Shown here in pieces: positions 38,591-53,530 of a stretch of DNA of 64,000 nt. The DNA comes from Perca fluviatilis (taxonomy: Eukaryota > Chordata > Actinopteri > Perciformes > Percidae). The notes under the pieces are model-generated. The model searched no databases, was not told where the DNA came from, and worked only from the letters and a program-made list of their open reading frames with translations. The stretch is from the NCBI RefSeq assembly GCF_010015445.1, contig NC_053116.1, forward strand, positions 25,694,637-25,758,636. The letters are read 5' to 3'. The stretch's first letter is position 1. Each line of letters opens with the position of its first letter. The position numbers were made by a program, and so were the translations under genes.

Positions 38591-39979
38591 ACATTTTTTT
38601 TAAATCATTGTTCCACCTTAAAAATACTATTGTTTTATCTAACATTTCTTATTTCCAAACAGATGTGACACATTTATTTGTTTTTCTTTAAACTTAATAA
38701 ACCATGTGTTAAAGAAACGTCCACAGAAAGTACTGCAGTGAAATGTTTATGCTTTTATTCAAATGTAAGTGAACATAAAAACAATACAATGTATTTAATA
38801 TGTACAAATTATTGTTGCTGCAAAGCTTTGTCATCCAGCTTTCAGGATAAATACTGTAAATGAGACTTTAACTTCTGGTACTGATGAAGTACTCCTGTAT
38901 GTCAAGATACTTCACATAACAAAGTACTGCTATCATGCATATGAAGGAACAAGGGGAATTTCCTTCTCACATTAAAGACCATTCACGTTTCTAAAGAAAA
39001 AATATAAAAACAAACAAACAATCAGACAGTAAAAGTGAGGTGGTTTGGTTGGAAGCTTTGGTCCAACGAGCAAGTAAGTTTCTGGTGTTTATCTGGATCC
39101 AGGTGATGATACAGGATTTTGTTTAGTGTTTCTTAACATAGTGAGATAAATCATGGTATTTTAGAACGTTACACAATTTTTTCATGAATTAGTTTAGTTC
39201 CTTAATCTAATGTTAAAAATCTGGCACAAGTATTCTCTCGCTGTCTATCACTGTGTATTGTTATACAAATCCAGAAGGAGACACAGAGGAAACATTCATG
39301 AACTTTTTTCAACAAGATTATTGTTGTGGTTGTACAGTGTTGTGTCAGCTTTCATATAAAGGTAAAAATGAATGACATTGTAATAACAGTTACAACAGTA
39401 TTGATAAACACACAGTTATCATACAGCTGAAGAAAAGGACTGTTTCTCTTTCACATGGTAAAAAGCAGATGACCACTGAATGTGCTGTGGTGATTTCCAT
39501 TATCATATATTAATGTGTTAACCCACTGACGCAGAAACACAACATGTCCGACCTCTAGAAGCAGCGTGGCGCCATTAGCAGAAGAGCCATGACCGGATGG
39601 CTGATGCTCATATGCAACAAAAATATGCTCTCCATTCTTGACCAGCACAGCACCTGAACCATGTGAATTATGTCCACCTGCACCTACGCAGAACTCAAAG
39701 TGGTAGGCTCCTCTCACTGGTGCAATGAAAAAACCTGTGGGACAGTTTCTGTCAGTGAATGTAACTGGAGAATCATCTGTTGCAGGTTAAAGTCAACATA
39801 GCTTTGACAAAAGTCAAATGAAATCTTTAAATTTGAGAATTCTAGTACCTGTGTTTGGGTTGTAGGCATTTCCAATGTTTGTGATGACATATCTGAAGGT
39901 GAGAGGAGTGTGTGTGTTAAATGGTCCGAGAGTTCCTGAGCCTGAAGCCAACAGAGAGGCTGAGAAAGCCACCTGTTTG

Positions 39980-39983
<4 letters not shown>

Positions 39984-40058
<75 letters not shown>
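39984..40058 (+). repeat. (AG)n microsatellite beside the exon-4 acceptor of the second C1q copy
   Basis: A pure run of about 37 AG units immediately upstream (gene sense) of the exon-4 acceptor. Confidence 0.95.
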
Positions 40059-40062
<4 letters not shown>

Positions 40063-40649
40063 TATACTCGTTTTACAGTGGATGATGTTACAGCAAGGAG
40101 ATGGTTACAACAATAAGCTTGTTTCTAAATTCAGTATTGTTATTATCTATTAAAAACATATTATTCTCTGTATTATTATGCAATTCACCATTCTAGATAG
40201 TGTTTTCAATTATGTAAATATCATTAGAACGAAACTGTTTAAATACTAAATTGGTAGTTTAAGTTGGAGACTTACCTTCTCCATCTCTCTTCAGAGCCTC
40301 CACCTGGTTTACTGTAACATTTGTCCTGGCTTTAATGGTGATCAGCTCTGCTGCCTGTGCTGAAATTAATTGGAAAAAGTAGCAATAAGAAATAAACCAT
40401 AGTCTCCAATGAAAACAATCTTTGACAGTTAAAAGTATTCAATCATCACTGTTTTATTAGGGTGTGTTTTAGCGACTGAAAACCTGAATATTGGTAAATT
40501 ACTTCATACTGTTCAGAAATGTGAGTAAGATGCACGATTAAAATCCCTTGCAAATATACTGTATTACGGTATTAAGGAAAACTGTCTTATAGTGTTTTCA
40601 TTGTCTTTATCATGTAATTTTGATCAATATTGATCAATATATACATATA

Positions 40650-42245
40650 CAGTACAGGCCAAAAGTTTGGACACACCTTCTCATTCAATGCGTTTTCTTT
40701 ATTTTCATGACTATTCACATTGTAGATTCTCACTGAAGGCATCAAAACTATGAATGAACACATATGGAATTATGTACTTAACAAAAAAGTGTGAAATAAC
40801 TGAAAACATGTCTTATATTTTAGATTCCTCAAAGTAGCCACCCTTTGCTTTTTTTGATAGTGCTGCAAACACTTGGTGTTCTCTCAATGAGCTTCATGAG
40901 GTAGTCACCTGAAATGGTTTTCACTTCACAGGTGTGCCTTGTCAGGGTTAGTTAGTGGATTTTTTTCCCTTATTAATGGGGTTGGGACCATCAGTTGTGT
41001 TGTGCAGAAGTCAGGTTGATACACAGCCGACAGCCCTATTGGACAACTGTTAGAATTCATATTATGGCAAGAACCAATCAGCTAAGTAAAGAGAAACAAG
41101 TGGCCATCATTACTTTAACAAATGAAGGTCAGTCAGTCCGGAAAATTGCGAAAACTTTGAATGTGTCCCCAAGTGCAGTCGCAAAAACCATACCTACAAC
41201 GAAACTGGCTCACATGAGGACCGCCCCAGGAAAGGAAGACCAAGAGTCACCTCTGCTGCTGAGGATAAGTTCATCCGAGTCACCAGCCTCAGAAATCGCA
41301 AGTCAACAGCAGCTCAGATTAGAGACCAGATGAATGCCACACAGAGTTCTAGCAGCAGACACCTCCCTAGAACAACTGTTAAGAGGAGACTGCAAGTAGC
41401 TGCTAGGAAACCACTGCTAAGGAGAGGCAACAAGTAGAAGAGATTTGTTTGGGCCAAGAAACACAAGGAATGGACATTAGACCAGTGGAAATCTGTGCTT
41501 TGGTCTGATGAGTCCAAATTTGGTTCCAACCGCCGTGTCTTTGTGCGACGCCGAAAAGGTGAACGGATGGATTCTACATGCCTGGTTCCCACCGTGAAGC
41601 ATGGAGGAGGAGGTGTGATGGTGTGGGGGTGCTTTGCTGGTGACACTGTTGGGGATTTATTCAAAATTGAAGGCATACTGAACCAGCATGGCTACCACAG
41701 CATCCTGCAGCGACATGCCATCCCATCCAGTTTGCGTTTAGTTGGACCATCATTTATTTTTTAACAGGACAATGACCCTAAACACTCCTCCAGGCTGTGT
41801 AAGAGCTATTTGACCAAGAAGGAGAGTGATGGAGTGCTGCGCCAGATGACCTGGCCTCCACAGTCACCGGACCTGAACCCAATCAAGATGGTTTGGGGTG
41901 AGCTGGACCGCAGAGTGAAGGCAAAAGGGCCAACAAGTGCTAAGCATCTCTGGAAAGTCCTTCAAGACTGTTGGAAAACCATTTCAGGTGACGACCTCTT
42001 GAAGCTCATCAAGAGAATGCCAAGAGTGTGCAAAGCAGTAATCAGAGCAAAGGGTGGCTACTTTGAAGAAACTAGAATATAAGACATGTTTTCAGTTATT
42101 TCACACTTTATTGTTAAGTACATAATTCCATATGTGTTCATTCATAGTTTTGATGCCTTCAGTGACAATCTACAATGTAAATAGTCATGAAAATAAAGGA
42201 AACGCATTGAATGAGAAGGTGTGTCCAAACTTTTGGCCTGTACTG
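40650..42245 (+). mobile_element. Tc1-family transposon, inactivated, inserted in a C1q-like intron
   Basis: Ends are CAGTACAGGCCAAAAGTTTG and its inverse, with inverted repeats of about 170 bp and TA on both sides (40648-40649, 42246-42247). The transposase frame starts at 41064 (MARTNQLSKEKQ, HTH region with VRKIAKTLNVSPSAVAK) and ends at 42082. Four lesions are visible: a frameshift near 41190, TAG at 41435-41437, TAA at 41762-41764 (expected FQQDNDPKH), and NPIK where the DD34E catalytic Glu (NPIE) belongs. The empty site is visible in the sister gene. Confidence 0.93.
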
Positions 42246-42749
42246 TACCTTGTAGCTGTTGCTTCAGTGTGTCCACCTCAGTCTTTTGCAGCTCCAGTTC
42301 TCTCAGCTTAGCTGCCTGTACTATGACAAAGAAATTCAATGATAAGACATATTCTTTGCAAAACACCATTTCTGTTGTTTGTGTATGGACTTATAACATG
42401 TTATTATTCTAAATAAAAACCTGTTACAAAGCAGAGGTTCCTTTTGCTATTACCTTACCTTCATTCTCTCTCTGTAAGTGTCTCATCTCCACCCTCTGTT
42501 CAGCCAACGAGGCGCTCATCTCTCTCAGCACAGCATGGATGTCTTGTGTGCAGGTCTGTTGGTGGTCAGAGACATTCGTTGGTTCTCTTCCCTGGGATCC
42601 AGCTTGCTTTCCATGTGGAATAATTTCGTTGAAGCTGAGCTGTGGAGAGAGAGCAGATCAGCAGCAACAGTGGAAAACACATTGTCATCTCCATCATTCT
42701 CTGCAGTCTCTTCAGTTCTACTTTGAAGTTTCTGTGTTAATCTCAGCCT

Positions 42750-43840
42750 TAAATAGTGTTTTATCCTGATCAATCATTACCAGAAATGTTCATCAGAAAC
42801 ACATGCAGGAGATCTTTTTGATAACAATTATTAGCATGTCATCTAGAAAACACTGAAAACACAGCACGCAAACATGAATGATCTATCAGTAACTGTACTG
42901 TATGTTGGAATATAGCTCCCAATCCTCCAACAATCAGTTTACTAAAATTCAAAAAGTGTATTTTAAATACCTATTCTCACTGTGTAATTTTAAGAGTTGC
43001 AATTATATTTTAATTACTACAATGCAGAGTATCAAAATTTTAAATAATTGTTTTTAAATCACCTCATGGTTGATAATGCTGACAGGGTCTAATACAAAGT
43101 GTCATCCTCACTGAAATTTAAAAAATAAATATAAATAAAATGTGAACAATTTGATGTAAAAACAAGTCATTGAAGAAGTAAACAAAAGATTACCATCTCT
43201 ACCGGTTCAAACATTAATGAGTCAGATATAGTGACCTCCCTGAGGTTGTTAATTGGCTGATAAAGCAAAGACTTACCAGAAACCCAAGTTAGATGAGTCA
43301 TAAAGAAACATTGTTCGTCCTCAATAAATCCAGCAGAGTTATAAAGTCTGGCCTCGGAAGAGAAACAAAACAATAACACAAAAACATACACTGGCAGTAG
43401 TGGCGGTCATGTGAGCAGTTTATGTGATCTTCACTACTGGAAGCTTAGCTACTTAACGTTACACAGACAAAAAGTAATCAATGCATACTCTGTATATGTG
43501 AGCATTACACATAGCAGTATAAAAAACCCAACCATTGCAATAAAGTTAAAAAGCATTTCCGTGTGACTTAATGGAACCAACTTATATTGGTTAAGTATAA
43601 AAGATAAATTGCAATCTAGCACCACAACCTCTTAAACAGTTCGTAAGAAGAGCTTCCACCAGGGGAGCCTGTTGTGTTAAATTCCCCCCCGTTCATTTCC
43701 TTCCATCTGACTGGGGGTGGTAAGGGGATGTCCGAGATTTATAAATATGTAGAAGCCTAAACAATTCTCAGTTTACAAATTAGGACCTTGGATACTATGT
43801 GATAGCCCAAAGCAACACACCCATTTCCCTGTCAGAACTT
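42750..43840. other. Upstream flank of the second C1q copy
   Basis: 42750-43440 parallels the flanks of the other units (TATTTAAGG promoter, AATTCAAAAAGTGTATTTTA, TTGTTAATTGGCTGATAAAG) but lacks both retrotransposon fragments, which suggests that it retains or has regained the simpler arrangement. 43440-43840 is unassigned. Confidence 0.6.
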
Positions 43841-46480
43841 TAGCAATAGTGTGCACTTCTTCAGACTATTACTCATCACTAATAGAAGAAAACAAGAACA
43901 ACCCAAGGTTTCTTTTCAGCACTGTCGCCAGGCTGACAGATAGCCACAGCTCTACTGAGCCATCTATTCCTCTAGCTCTGAGTAGTGATGACTTCATGAG
44001 CTTCTTCAATGATAAAATTACAACAATTAGAGATAAAATTCATCACCTTTTACAATCAACTTCTAACGGTTCACCTTTAAACGCAGAGTCGTTAGAAATA
44101 AAGACTAGTCTCGACATATACTTAGACTGCTTTTATCCTATAGACCTTCAACAATTAATGTTAAAGATATCCTCAGCTAAGCCATCTACCTGTCTCTTGG
44201 ACCCCATCCCAACGAGACTACTCAAAGAAGCATTACCTGTGGTTAACACCTCATTACTAGATATGATCAATATGTCTCTATTAACAGGTTATGTACCACA
44301 GTCATTTAAAGTAGCTGTGATAAAACCTCTTCTGAAAAAACCCACCCTGGATCCTGAGGTCTTAGCAAACTATAGACCTATATCTAACCTTCCCTTTCTA
44401 TCCAAGATCCTTGAGAAGGTGGTTGCTAATCAGTTATGTGATTTTCTACATAGCAATAGTTTATTTGATGACTTTCAATCAGGATTTAGAAAGAATCATA
44501 GCACAGAGACGGCACTGGTGAAAATTACTAACGACCTTTTAACTGCTGCAGACAAAGGTCTTGTCTCCATTCTTGTTTTACTAGATCTTAGTGCTGCATT
44601 TGACACAATTGACCATTCAATCCTGTTACAGAGATTGGAACACTTGGTTGGCATTAAAGGAATTGCTCTGAGTTGGTTTAGGTCCTATTTCTCTGATCGA
44701 TCTCAATTTGTGAATGTTAATGATAAATCCTCCAAGTACGCTAAAGTTAGCCATGGGGTTCCTCAAGGCTCAGTGCTTGGACCAATTCTATTCTCAATTA
44801 ACTTTCACTGTTATGCGGATGACACCCAATTATACTTGTCAATCAAACCAGACGAAACCAGTCAGCTAGCTAAATTTCAAGCGTGCATTAAGGATATAAA
44901 ATCCTGGATGACCTATAATTTTCTGATGTTAAACCCTAACAAAACTGAAGTTATTGTGCTGGGCCCTAAACACCTCCGAACTTCATTATCTAGAGATATA
45001 GCTACTCTGGATGGTGTTGCCCTGGCCTCCAGCACCACTGTTAGAAATTTAGGAGTTATCTTTGATCAGGATATATCCTTTAATGCCAATCTAAAACAAA
45101 CCTCAAGAACAGCCTTTTTTCATCTTCGTAACATTGCCAAAATTAGGAATATCCTGTCTCAAAACGACGCTGAAAAACTAGTCCATGCATTTGTTACTTC
45201 CAGGCTGGACTATTGTAATTCCCTACTGTCAGGTTGCTCAAATAAGTCTCTTAAGACTCTCCAGCTGATCCAGAATGCTGCAGCGCGTGTTCTCACAAGA
45301 ACTAAGAAAAGAGATCATATTTCTCCTGTATTAGCTTCTCTGCATTGGCTTCCTGTTGAATCCAGGATTGAGTTTAAAGTCCTTCTCTTGACCTACAAAG
45401 CTCTAAATGGTCTAGCACCATCATATCTAGAAGAGCTCCTAATACCCTATTGTCCTACTAGAGCACTGCGCTCCCAGAATGCAGAGTTACTGGTGGTACC
45501 TAGAGTCTCTAAAAGTAGAATGGGAGCTAGAGCCTTCAGTTATCAGGCTCCTCTCCTATGGAACCAGCTCCCGATCTGGGTTCGGGGGGCAGAAACTGTC
45601 ACCTCATTCAAGAATGAACTTAAAACTCTCCTATTTGACAAAGCTTATAATTAGGGAGTGAGGAGTTGCAGTGTTCACCTAACTGGCCCAACTGCTTCTC
45701 TTCATAATTGTTAGATTAATAATACATAACAAAGTAGAGGGAGGCAGGCCAGCCAAGCCAGATCCGGCAGGGGGAGAGTTCTAAGCCCGAAAACGCTACC
45801 TCTCCTTATGACCTGTCTCTCTTAGTTACCTGTTATAGTTACGCTGTTATAGTCCTAGACTGCCGGGGGACTTCCTTCCTTTGACACACTGAGCTGCTCT
45901 CTCCTCTCCCTTTCTATTACTGTTACTATTACTATTACTATTACTATTTGTGTGCAGCCCGTCCCAGAAATGCTTGTTACTAATCCTAGCTTCTGGGGAG
46001 TTTACTCCCCGGAGTCCCGATGCTTTTTTTTTCCCCCCAGCGTATTTCCTTGGAGAACGTTGGCACCAAGACCCTGGTTGCAGCTGTCGCCGTGGTCCTG
46101 CTGCACTCCCTGCTGAGCTCAGCGATGCCCTGCAATGTCATGCTGCGTCCTGCTGAACCCTGCAGCTTCCCGCTACATCCAGTCACTGTTCCATTATTAA
46201 TGTGACTACTATCGCCACTGTTCATCACACCCCCAACCGGCTCGTCAGACACCGCCTACCAAGAGCCTGGGTCTGTCCGAGGTTTCTTCCCAAGAGGGAG
46301 TTTTTCCTCGCCACTGTCGCACTGCTTGCTCTTGAGGGAATTACTGGAATTGTTGGAATTGTTGGGGCTTTGTAAATTATAGAGTGTGGTCTAGACCTAC
46401 TCTATCTGTAAAGTGTCTCGAGATAACTTATGTTATGATTTGATACTATAAATAAAATTGAATTGAATTGAAAATTGAAT
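43840..46480 (+). mobile_element. L2/Maui-type LINE, 5'-truncated
   Basis: The RT frame runs from 43849 to 45654 with no internal stop. Motifs: VAVIKPLLKKPTLDP, NYRPISNLPFLSKILEKVVA, FQSGFRKNHSTETALVK, DLSAAFDTIDHSIL, HGVPQGSVLGPILFS, CYADDTQLYLS (YADD box) and LNPNKTEVIVLGP. The endonuclease domain and 5' end are missing. About 15 residues between GPILFS and NFHCYADD are missing in frame, so the enzyme is probably dead. The 3' UTR contains the trinucleotide run (45910-45950), CGAGGTTTCTTCCCAAGAGG-like sequence, and a terminal AATAAAATTGAATTGAATTG tail. Confidence 0.9.
43849..45654 (+). pseudogene. L2-type LINE ORF2 fragment (reverse transcriptase, no endonuclease)
   Basis: A 601-codon open frame beginning at a Met that is internal to a normal ORF2. 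It covers the linker, the RT fingers/palm with catalytic YADD, the thumb and the C-terminal domain (DYCNSLLSGCSNKSLKTLQL, ASLHWLPVESRIEFKVLLLT). In-frame loss of the LYMLPLG-like segment just before the YADD strand removes part of the palm. The frame is long because the insertion is young, not because a host gene has been made from it. Confidence 0.88.
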
Positions 46481-47185
46481 TCTTGGTTAAGAAGCGCCCA
46501 TGGACAGGAAGGAGAAATTACACCACTCGCAAGAATTTGGCGGCCACCTCTTGTAAGTGCATCGTAACGGGCTTAGCATCCCCTGTGTCAGTTTTATTTG
46601 GGTCAAATTAGTCCTGCCAAGGTCAGTCTCACCCTGACTAAACTCAGAGATGTCTCTGGTTGTAGTAACTGTCTACCTGCTTTAACCGCCCCTGGAGAGA
46701 AGCCCTTGTCCTTCACCCCAAACTGGCTCATAAGTGTATCAACTGTCCTCACAATGCTCTACCTTATCCTACACCACAATGTCAGTGAATAGTGTGCCCA
46801 ATTTCATGCCACCTTTAAATGTAAGAGCATTATTAGTTAGATTGATGACTCCTACTGGCAGTATGCTCTGCTAAACTCTGCAAAACACTCTAAAACAGCA
46901 CAGTATTTAGAGAGGAAGGTGGAGGGTTTCAACACTTTGTGGCTTATTAGTTAAACAGGTGGCCTTCTCAGCTGCATTGCTGCCCTCTGGTGATAAGGTC
47001 CTGGAACCCTATCATGAACGCACAAGCTGGTCACATGTCACTAAATACTGGAAATTCTACAGCTCCAAGAAAGATCCAAGGACCCAAAGACAACCCAACT
47101 GCCCATGTCCTATTTGTTTTAGATGGGTTTACTGATGCTGTTTTAGTAATATGGACTACACATACAGAAGGTTTTTACGACATAA
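46481..47185. other. Intergenic, nothing recognised
   Basis: No exon or repeat family that I can support. Confidence 0.4.
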
Positions 47186-47189
47186 TAAA

Positions 47190-47420
47190 TAATCATAAGG
47201 TTGGCGGTTCGAGCCGCGGCCCCTCCTGTCCATATGTCGAAGTGTCCTTGAGCAAGGCACTGAAACACAAATTGCTCATGATTGGCAGGCTGGCGCCTTG
47301 CAGTTCCGCCACCATCAGTGTATGAATGTGTGTGTGAATGAATGAAGGCAAATTGTAAAGTGCTTTGTCCGGTAAGGTAGGAAGGTGCTATATAAATGGA
47401 GTCCATTTACCATTTAATGC
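47190..47420 (+). mobile_element. tRNA-headed SINE with LINE-like tail
   Basis: GGTTGGCGGTTCGAGCCGCG carries a good B box. It is followed by the CCTCCTGTCCATATGTCGAA and GTGTCCTTGAGCAAGGCACT body and the GGTGCTATATAAATGGAGTC tail, well known across teleosts. Exact family name not assigned. Confidence 0.8.
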
Positions 47421-48189
47421 GTCAGTTTCATGACAACAATTCAGTTCAAGATTTCTGAATGTGGTAACGACCATTTGTTTTAATGGGGACACTGACTGCA
47501 GAAAACAGCAACTATAGAAAGGGCCAAATCTGAAATTAAAATGTGTGCTTGTTCACATACATAGAGTGCAATACAAGCTTATAATAAATGAGAAGACTCA
47601 AACTGTGTTTTGTGTGTGTGTTTATTTGTTTTATTAGGGATGTCTATACATACTGGATGTCTATACATACTAGTTGTAAGTTGTAACTCAATACGTTAAT
47701 GTATTAGATATAAAAGCCTGGGGACACACACTTACTGCCACACTTAAAGAATAGCAAAGAGGTAGACTGCTAGCTTTGGGGACCACGTCATCAAAGGAGG
47801 AAGATATGAAATGAAAATATTTGAATACACAGGTAAAACTAAATTAAAAGGAAAATTCAATGAGAACTTGAGCTGAAGAAGACAAATCTGGTGGACATGA
47901 AAATAAGCAACCAGTTTATTATGGAGAAAGAATTTGCTTAATGTTTACCTGACAAAATTATTTTGTATCATTTTTTCACATTGTGAATGTTCTAACTATT
48001 TGAGTTTGAAAAATCAGCATTAGGATATTCTATGTTCATGTTATATTCCATGTTTTATTTTTGTCAATAAATCCCATGAAAGACTAAAATCAAGATGGAA
48101 TCGATTAAATTACCAAGCATTGTCTCTGTAGCAAAGCCTGGATTATTCTTCTGTGCTCCACTCTTGTCCAAAAACTACACATCACACGA

Positions 48190-48520
48190 AGGACACAAGG
48201 CAGCAGGACAAGTTGGTGAAAAGGGCCAGCTCAGTACTGGGCAGGAGGCTGGACTCACTGGACTCACATCAGGCTCTACAACGCTTCAGCCAAAAGATGG
48301 GGCTCATGACCAAGGCTGCTGGTTCTCTCTCTCCATATCCACTACCCTTACCTTACCCACTGGACTGTACAATAATCCTTCAAGGATTATGTGTGGTATT
48401 CCTTATTTACACCTTTTATCTGAGCAATAATCTTCACTTTAAAATCTTTGTTTATTTGTATATTGTATTTGATCCATTTTTATTTTATTTATATATTGAC
48501 TTTGCTAAGTAAGTTTTTGC
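48190..48520 (+). mobile_element. Possible decayed LINE C-terminal fragment
   Basis: The frame through 48200-48260 reads DKLVKRASSVLGRRLDSL, like the KASSVLG segment of a common fish LINE protein, and ends in TGTACAATAATCCTTC (LYNNPS). The rest is too decayed to be sure. Confidence 0.4.
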
Positions 48521-48524
48521 CTTC

Positions 48525-48526
<2 letters not shown>

Positions 48527-48585
<59 letters not shown>

Positions 48586-48586
48586 C
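48527..48586 (+). repeat. (CTAT)n microsatellite
   Basis: About 14 CTAT units following the putative LINE tail. Confidence 0.97.
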
Positions 48587-48589
48587 ATC

Positions 48590-49109
48590 CTTACATGCCT
48601 CTTTGCTCCCTTCATGGGAAAATAATTATACATGGGTAGAGTCGTCAAGAACGTTATTTATCTGCCAAATGTTAGCATTAAGATAACAAGCAAACTATTA
48701 TTGGATAACCCTTCTGTCCTATAGCTTAAATTGGATGGGAGCCAATAAAAGCACTAAAGCAGACTGAGGGTGTGGGGTTCAAATATGGAGACATCATAAT
48801 CACATAATAACGGATTAATATGATGCGCAAAATCAAATTGACAGCCGACTTTATATTATGTAGTCATCAAAGAACTGATAATGATGAAAAGTGGGCTCAT
48901 CCGCTCTAAACACCTGTTTCTGTAATTAGCTCGGTTAAAGCATTAGGTCCCTTTAAGAGGAAGGAAATCAAAGGGGGAAGTGAAGCAAGAGGACACTACT
49001 TCCTCGTAGCCCTAAATCAAAACAACATTCGTGCGCAATGGGCGAGTCTGCATCTTCGAAAGGGCATCGTCTAATAATCTAACACCTGGCGCACATTGTT
49101 TGTTGCACC
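48590..49109 (+). promoter_or_regulatory. tprg1l: tprg1l upstream region / probable promoter
   Basis: The 500 bases before the tprg1l start contain no TATA box at a convincing spot. G/C and CpG rise sharply from about 49000 through exon 1 (CGTGCGCAATGGGCGAG, TCTTCGAAAGGGCATCG), as in a CpG-type promoter. The start site itself cannot be fixed from sequence. Confidence 0.45.
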
Positions 49110-52079
<2,970 letters not shown>

Positions 52080-53530
52080 AATCCACAGTTCCTTTCAAAT
52101 TACAACAGAGTTCAACCCATGTGTCTGTGTTATACTGCGCTGTCTGAGGGAAGCAGTCGCTTGCGTAATGCCCAACCTGTGTGTGTAAGTTGAGCCCATG
52201 AGATGTCGACACCTCCTTAAGATGGGGTTACAGACAAGGTGGTCAGCCTACCTATGTAGGTAAATGAAGCGCAGCACTGCATGGACTGTCTTCATTTTTT
52301 GTCTGTTTTTAGCACCCCCAGTCCCTTTCCTTCAAAGAGCCGCTCGCAGATCTGCCATACTCATGTGGGCCCGCAGGAGTGTATGCCCATGTGACATAAG
52401 TTGGAGAGAAAGGACAAAGCACTTGCATCCATTCATCACCTCTGTACTTATTCTAGATTGAGCTTCTTGTACTCTCATGCGCCTTGTTTAACCACTGATT
52501 GAGAGACTGTCAAAACTAATGTAAAGTTTAGATTTTGGTAGAGGAACTTAAACATTAGGGTTGTAATTTTAAGAGTTAAGGATGTGCTTTGTTTGGGCTC
52601 GTTTCTGCAGCCAAACAGGCCACCCAGAGGAGAGCAGTGAAACATAGCTAAAAATATGCTCTAGATTTGCTACATTAATATGGTTTGAAATGAAGGATTG
52701 CATTATTCAGATCACAGGGCCATAGGGTAGCTTCATAGAATATCAGCTGATGGATTGAGTTTAACAGTCATGTCACATGCTTATTGTAATAAATGATACT
52801 AATAGGGGAACTGTTCCAGGATCTGCACTGCTATACAGAAAAGCCCTGGGCTCAGTTATGTTACTTGTGGAAAATAACAGCTGGAATACACTCTTTAGCA
52901 TCCATGAAACTTGTTCAGTGGAGATGATGAATTACATGTTGTGACTTCCCTCTCTTATTGGCCAATGTTGTGCTCTTGATGCTTACATTCGCCTATATGT
53001 GTCTTTGCTCAGAGTAGGGAGCTCATGTACCACTTGGAGAGCTGCATTAGCTACTAGAGCTAAAATGTTCTTGTATGTTACACATGTTTAATGCAACATG
53101 AACTTGTAAACCATGTCTTTATGCTTGCTTGTAAGTTGCCTTAAATGTCCTGCATTTGTTTTAAGCACACATTTGCACTCAGCTGCATTAAACTGCAGTG
53201 GGAATAATGGATGGGTTACAAAATGACAGAATTAACCACATACTGTATGCATCTTGTGAACAGGATTTAGTTGTTTTTTTTCCTCCCTAAACTGCATCCT
53301 ACAATACATTGTTTTGCTACCAAAAGGTAACAGGCCATATTTTCATGCTCCACAATGCCAATGAATAATTGTGTCCCAAAATGCCCTTTTCTGGTCTTGT
53401 GCATGCTCCCTGCACGTTGAGGTTGCATGACGGATGTTTTTTAAGGAATATTCTAAATGGATTTGTAAATACAGGTATTATTTATCTGCTGTTATTTTTT
53501 GCAATAAACTCATTAAGGGTCCTAGAAAAA
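52080..53530 (+). other. tprg1l: tprg1l 3' untranslated region
   Basis: A/T-rich, no coding signal, ending near AATAAA at 53503-53508 (GCAATAAACTCATTAAGG). A further AATAAA follows at about 53528, and an AATAATAAA cluster near 53658 could serve as a longer alternative end. No transposon is seen inside. Confidence 0.6.

Larger units (their letters stand above)
39451..42697 (-). pseudogene. Second C1q-like gene copy, exon 1 frameshifted, Tc1 in intron 2
   Basis: Minus-strand exons: 42459-42697, 42249-42320, 40276-40359, 39849-39980, 39451-39734. Exons 2-5 are open and nearly identical to the intact copy ([38 protein letters not shown], ...GHLLFTM). Exon 1 lacks 14 bases present in the other copies (at about 42630 in plus text, GTTG|AAGCTG). 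After the signal peptide the frame therefore turns into RNYSTWKASW... and stops about 23 codons later. A 1596-bp Tc1 element sits three bases inside intron 2. If the deletion is real the locus cannot make a full protein; a sequencing error is possible, since the rest is well preserved. Confidence 0.8.

Noticed and set aside
48095..48512. Small hypothetical gene (111 and 119 codons)
   Set aside because: Overlapping frames of similar length with a KASSVLG-like piece suggest LINE debris and not a gene.
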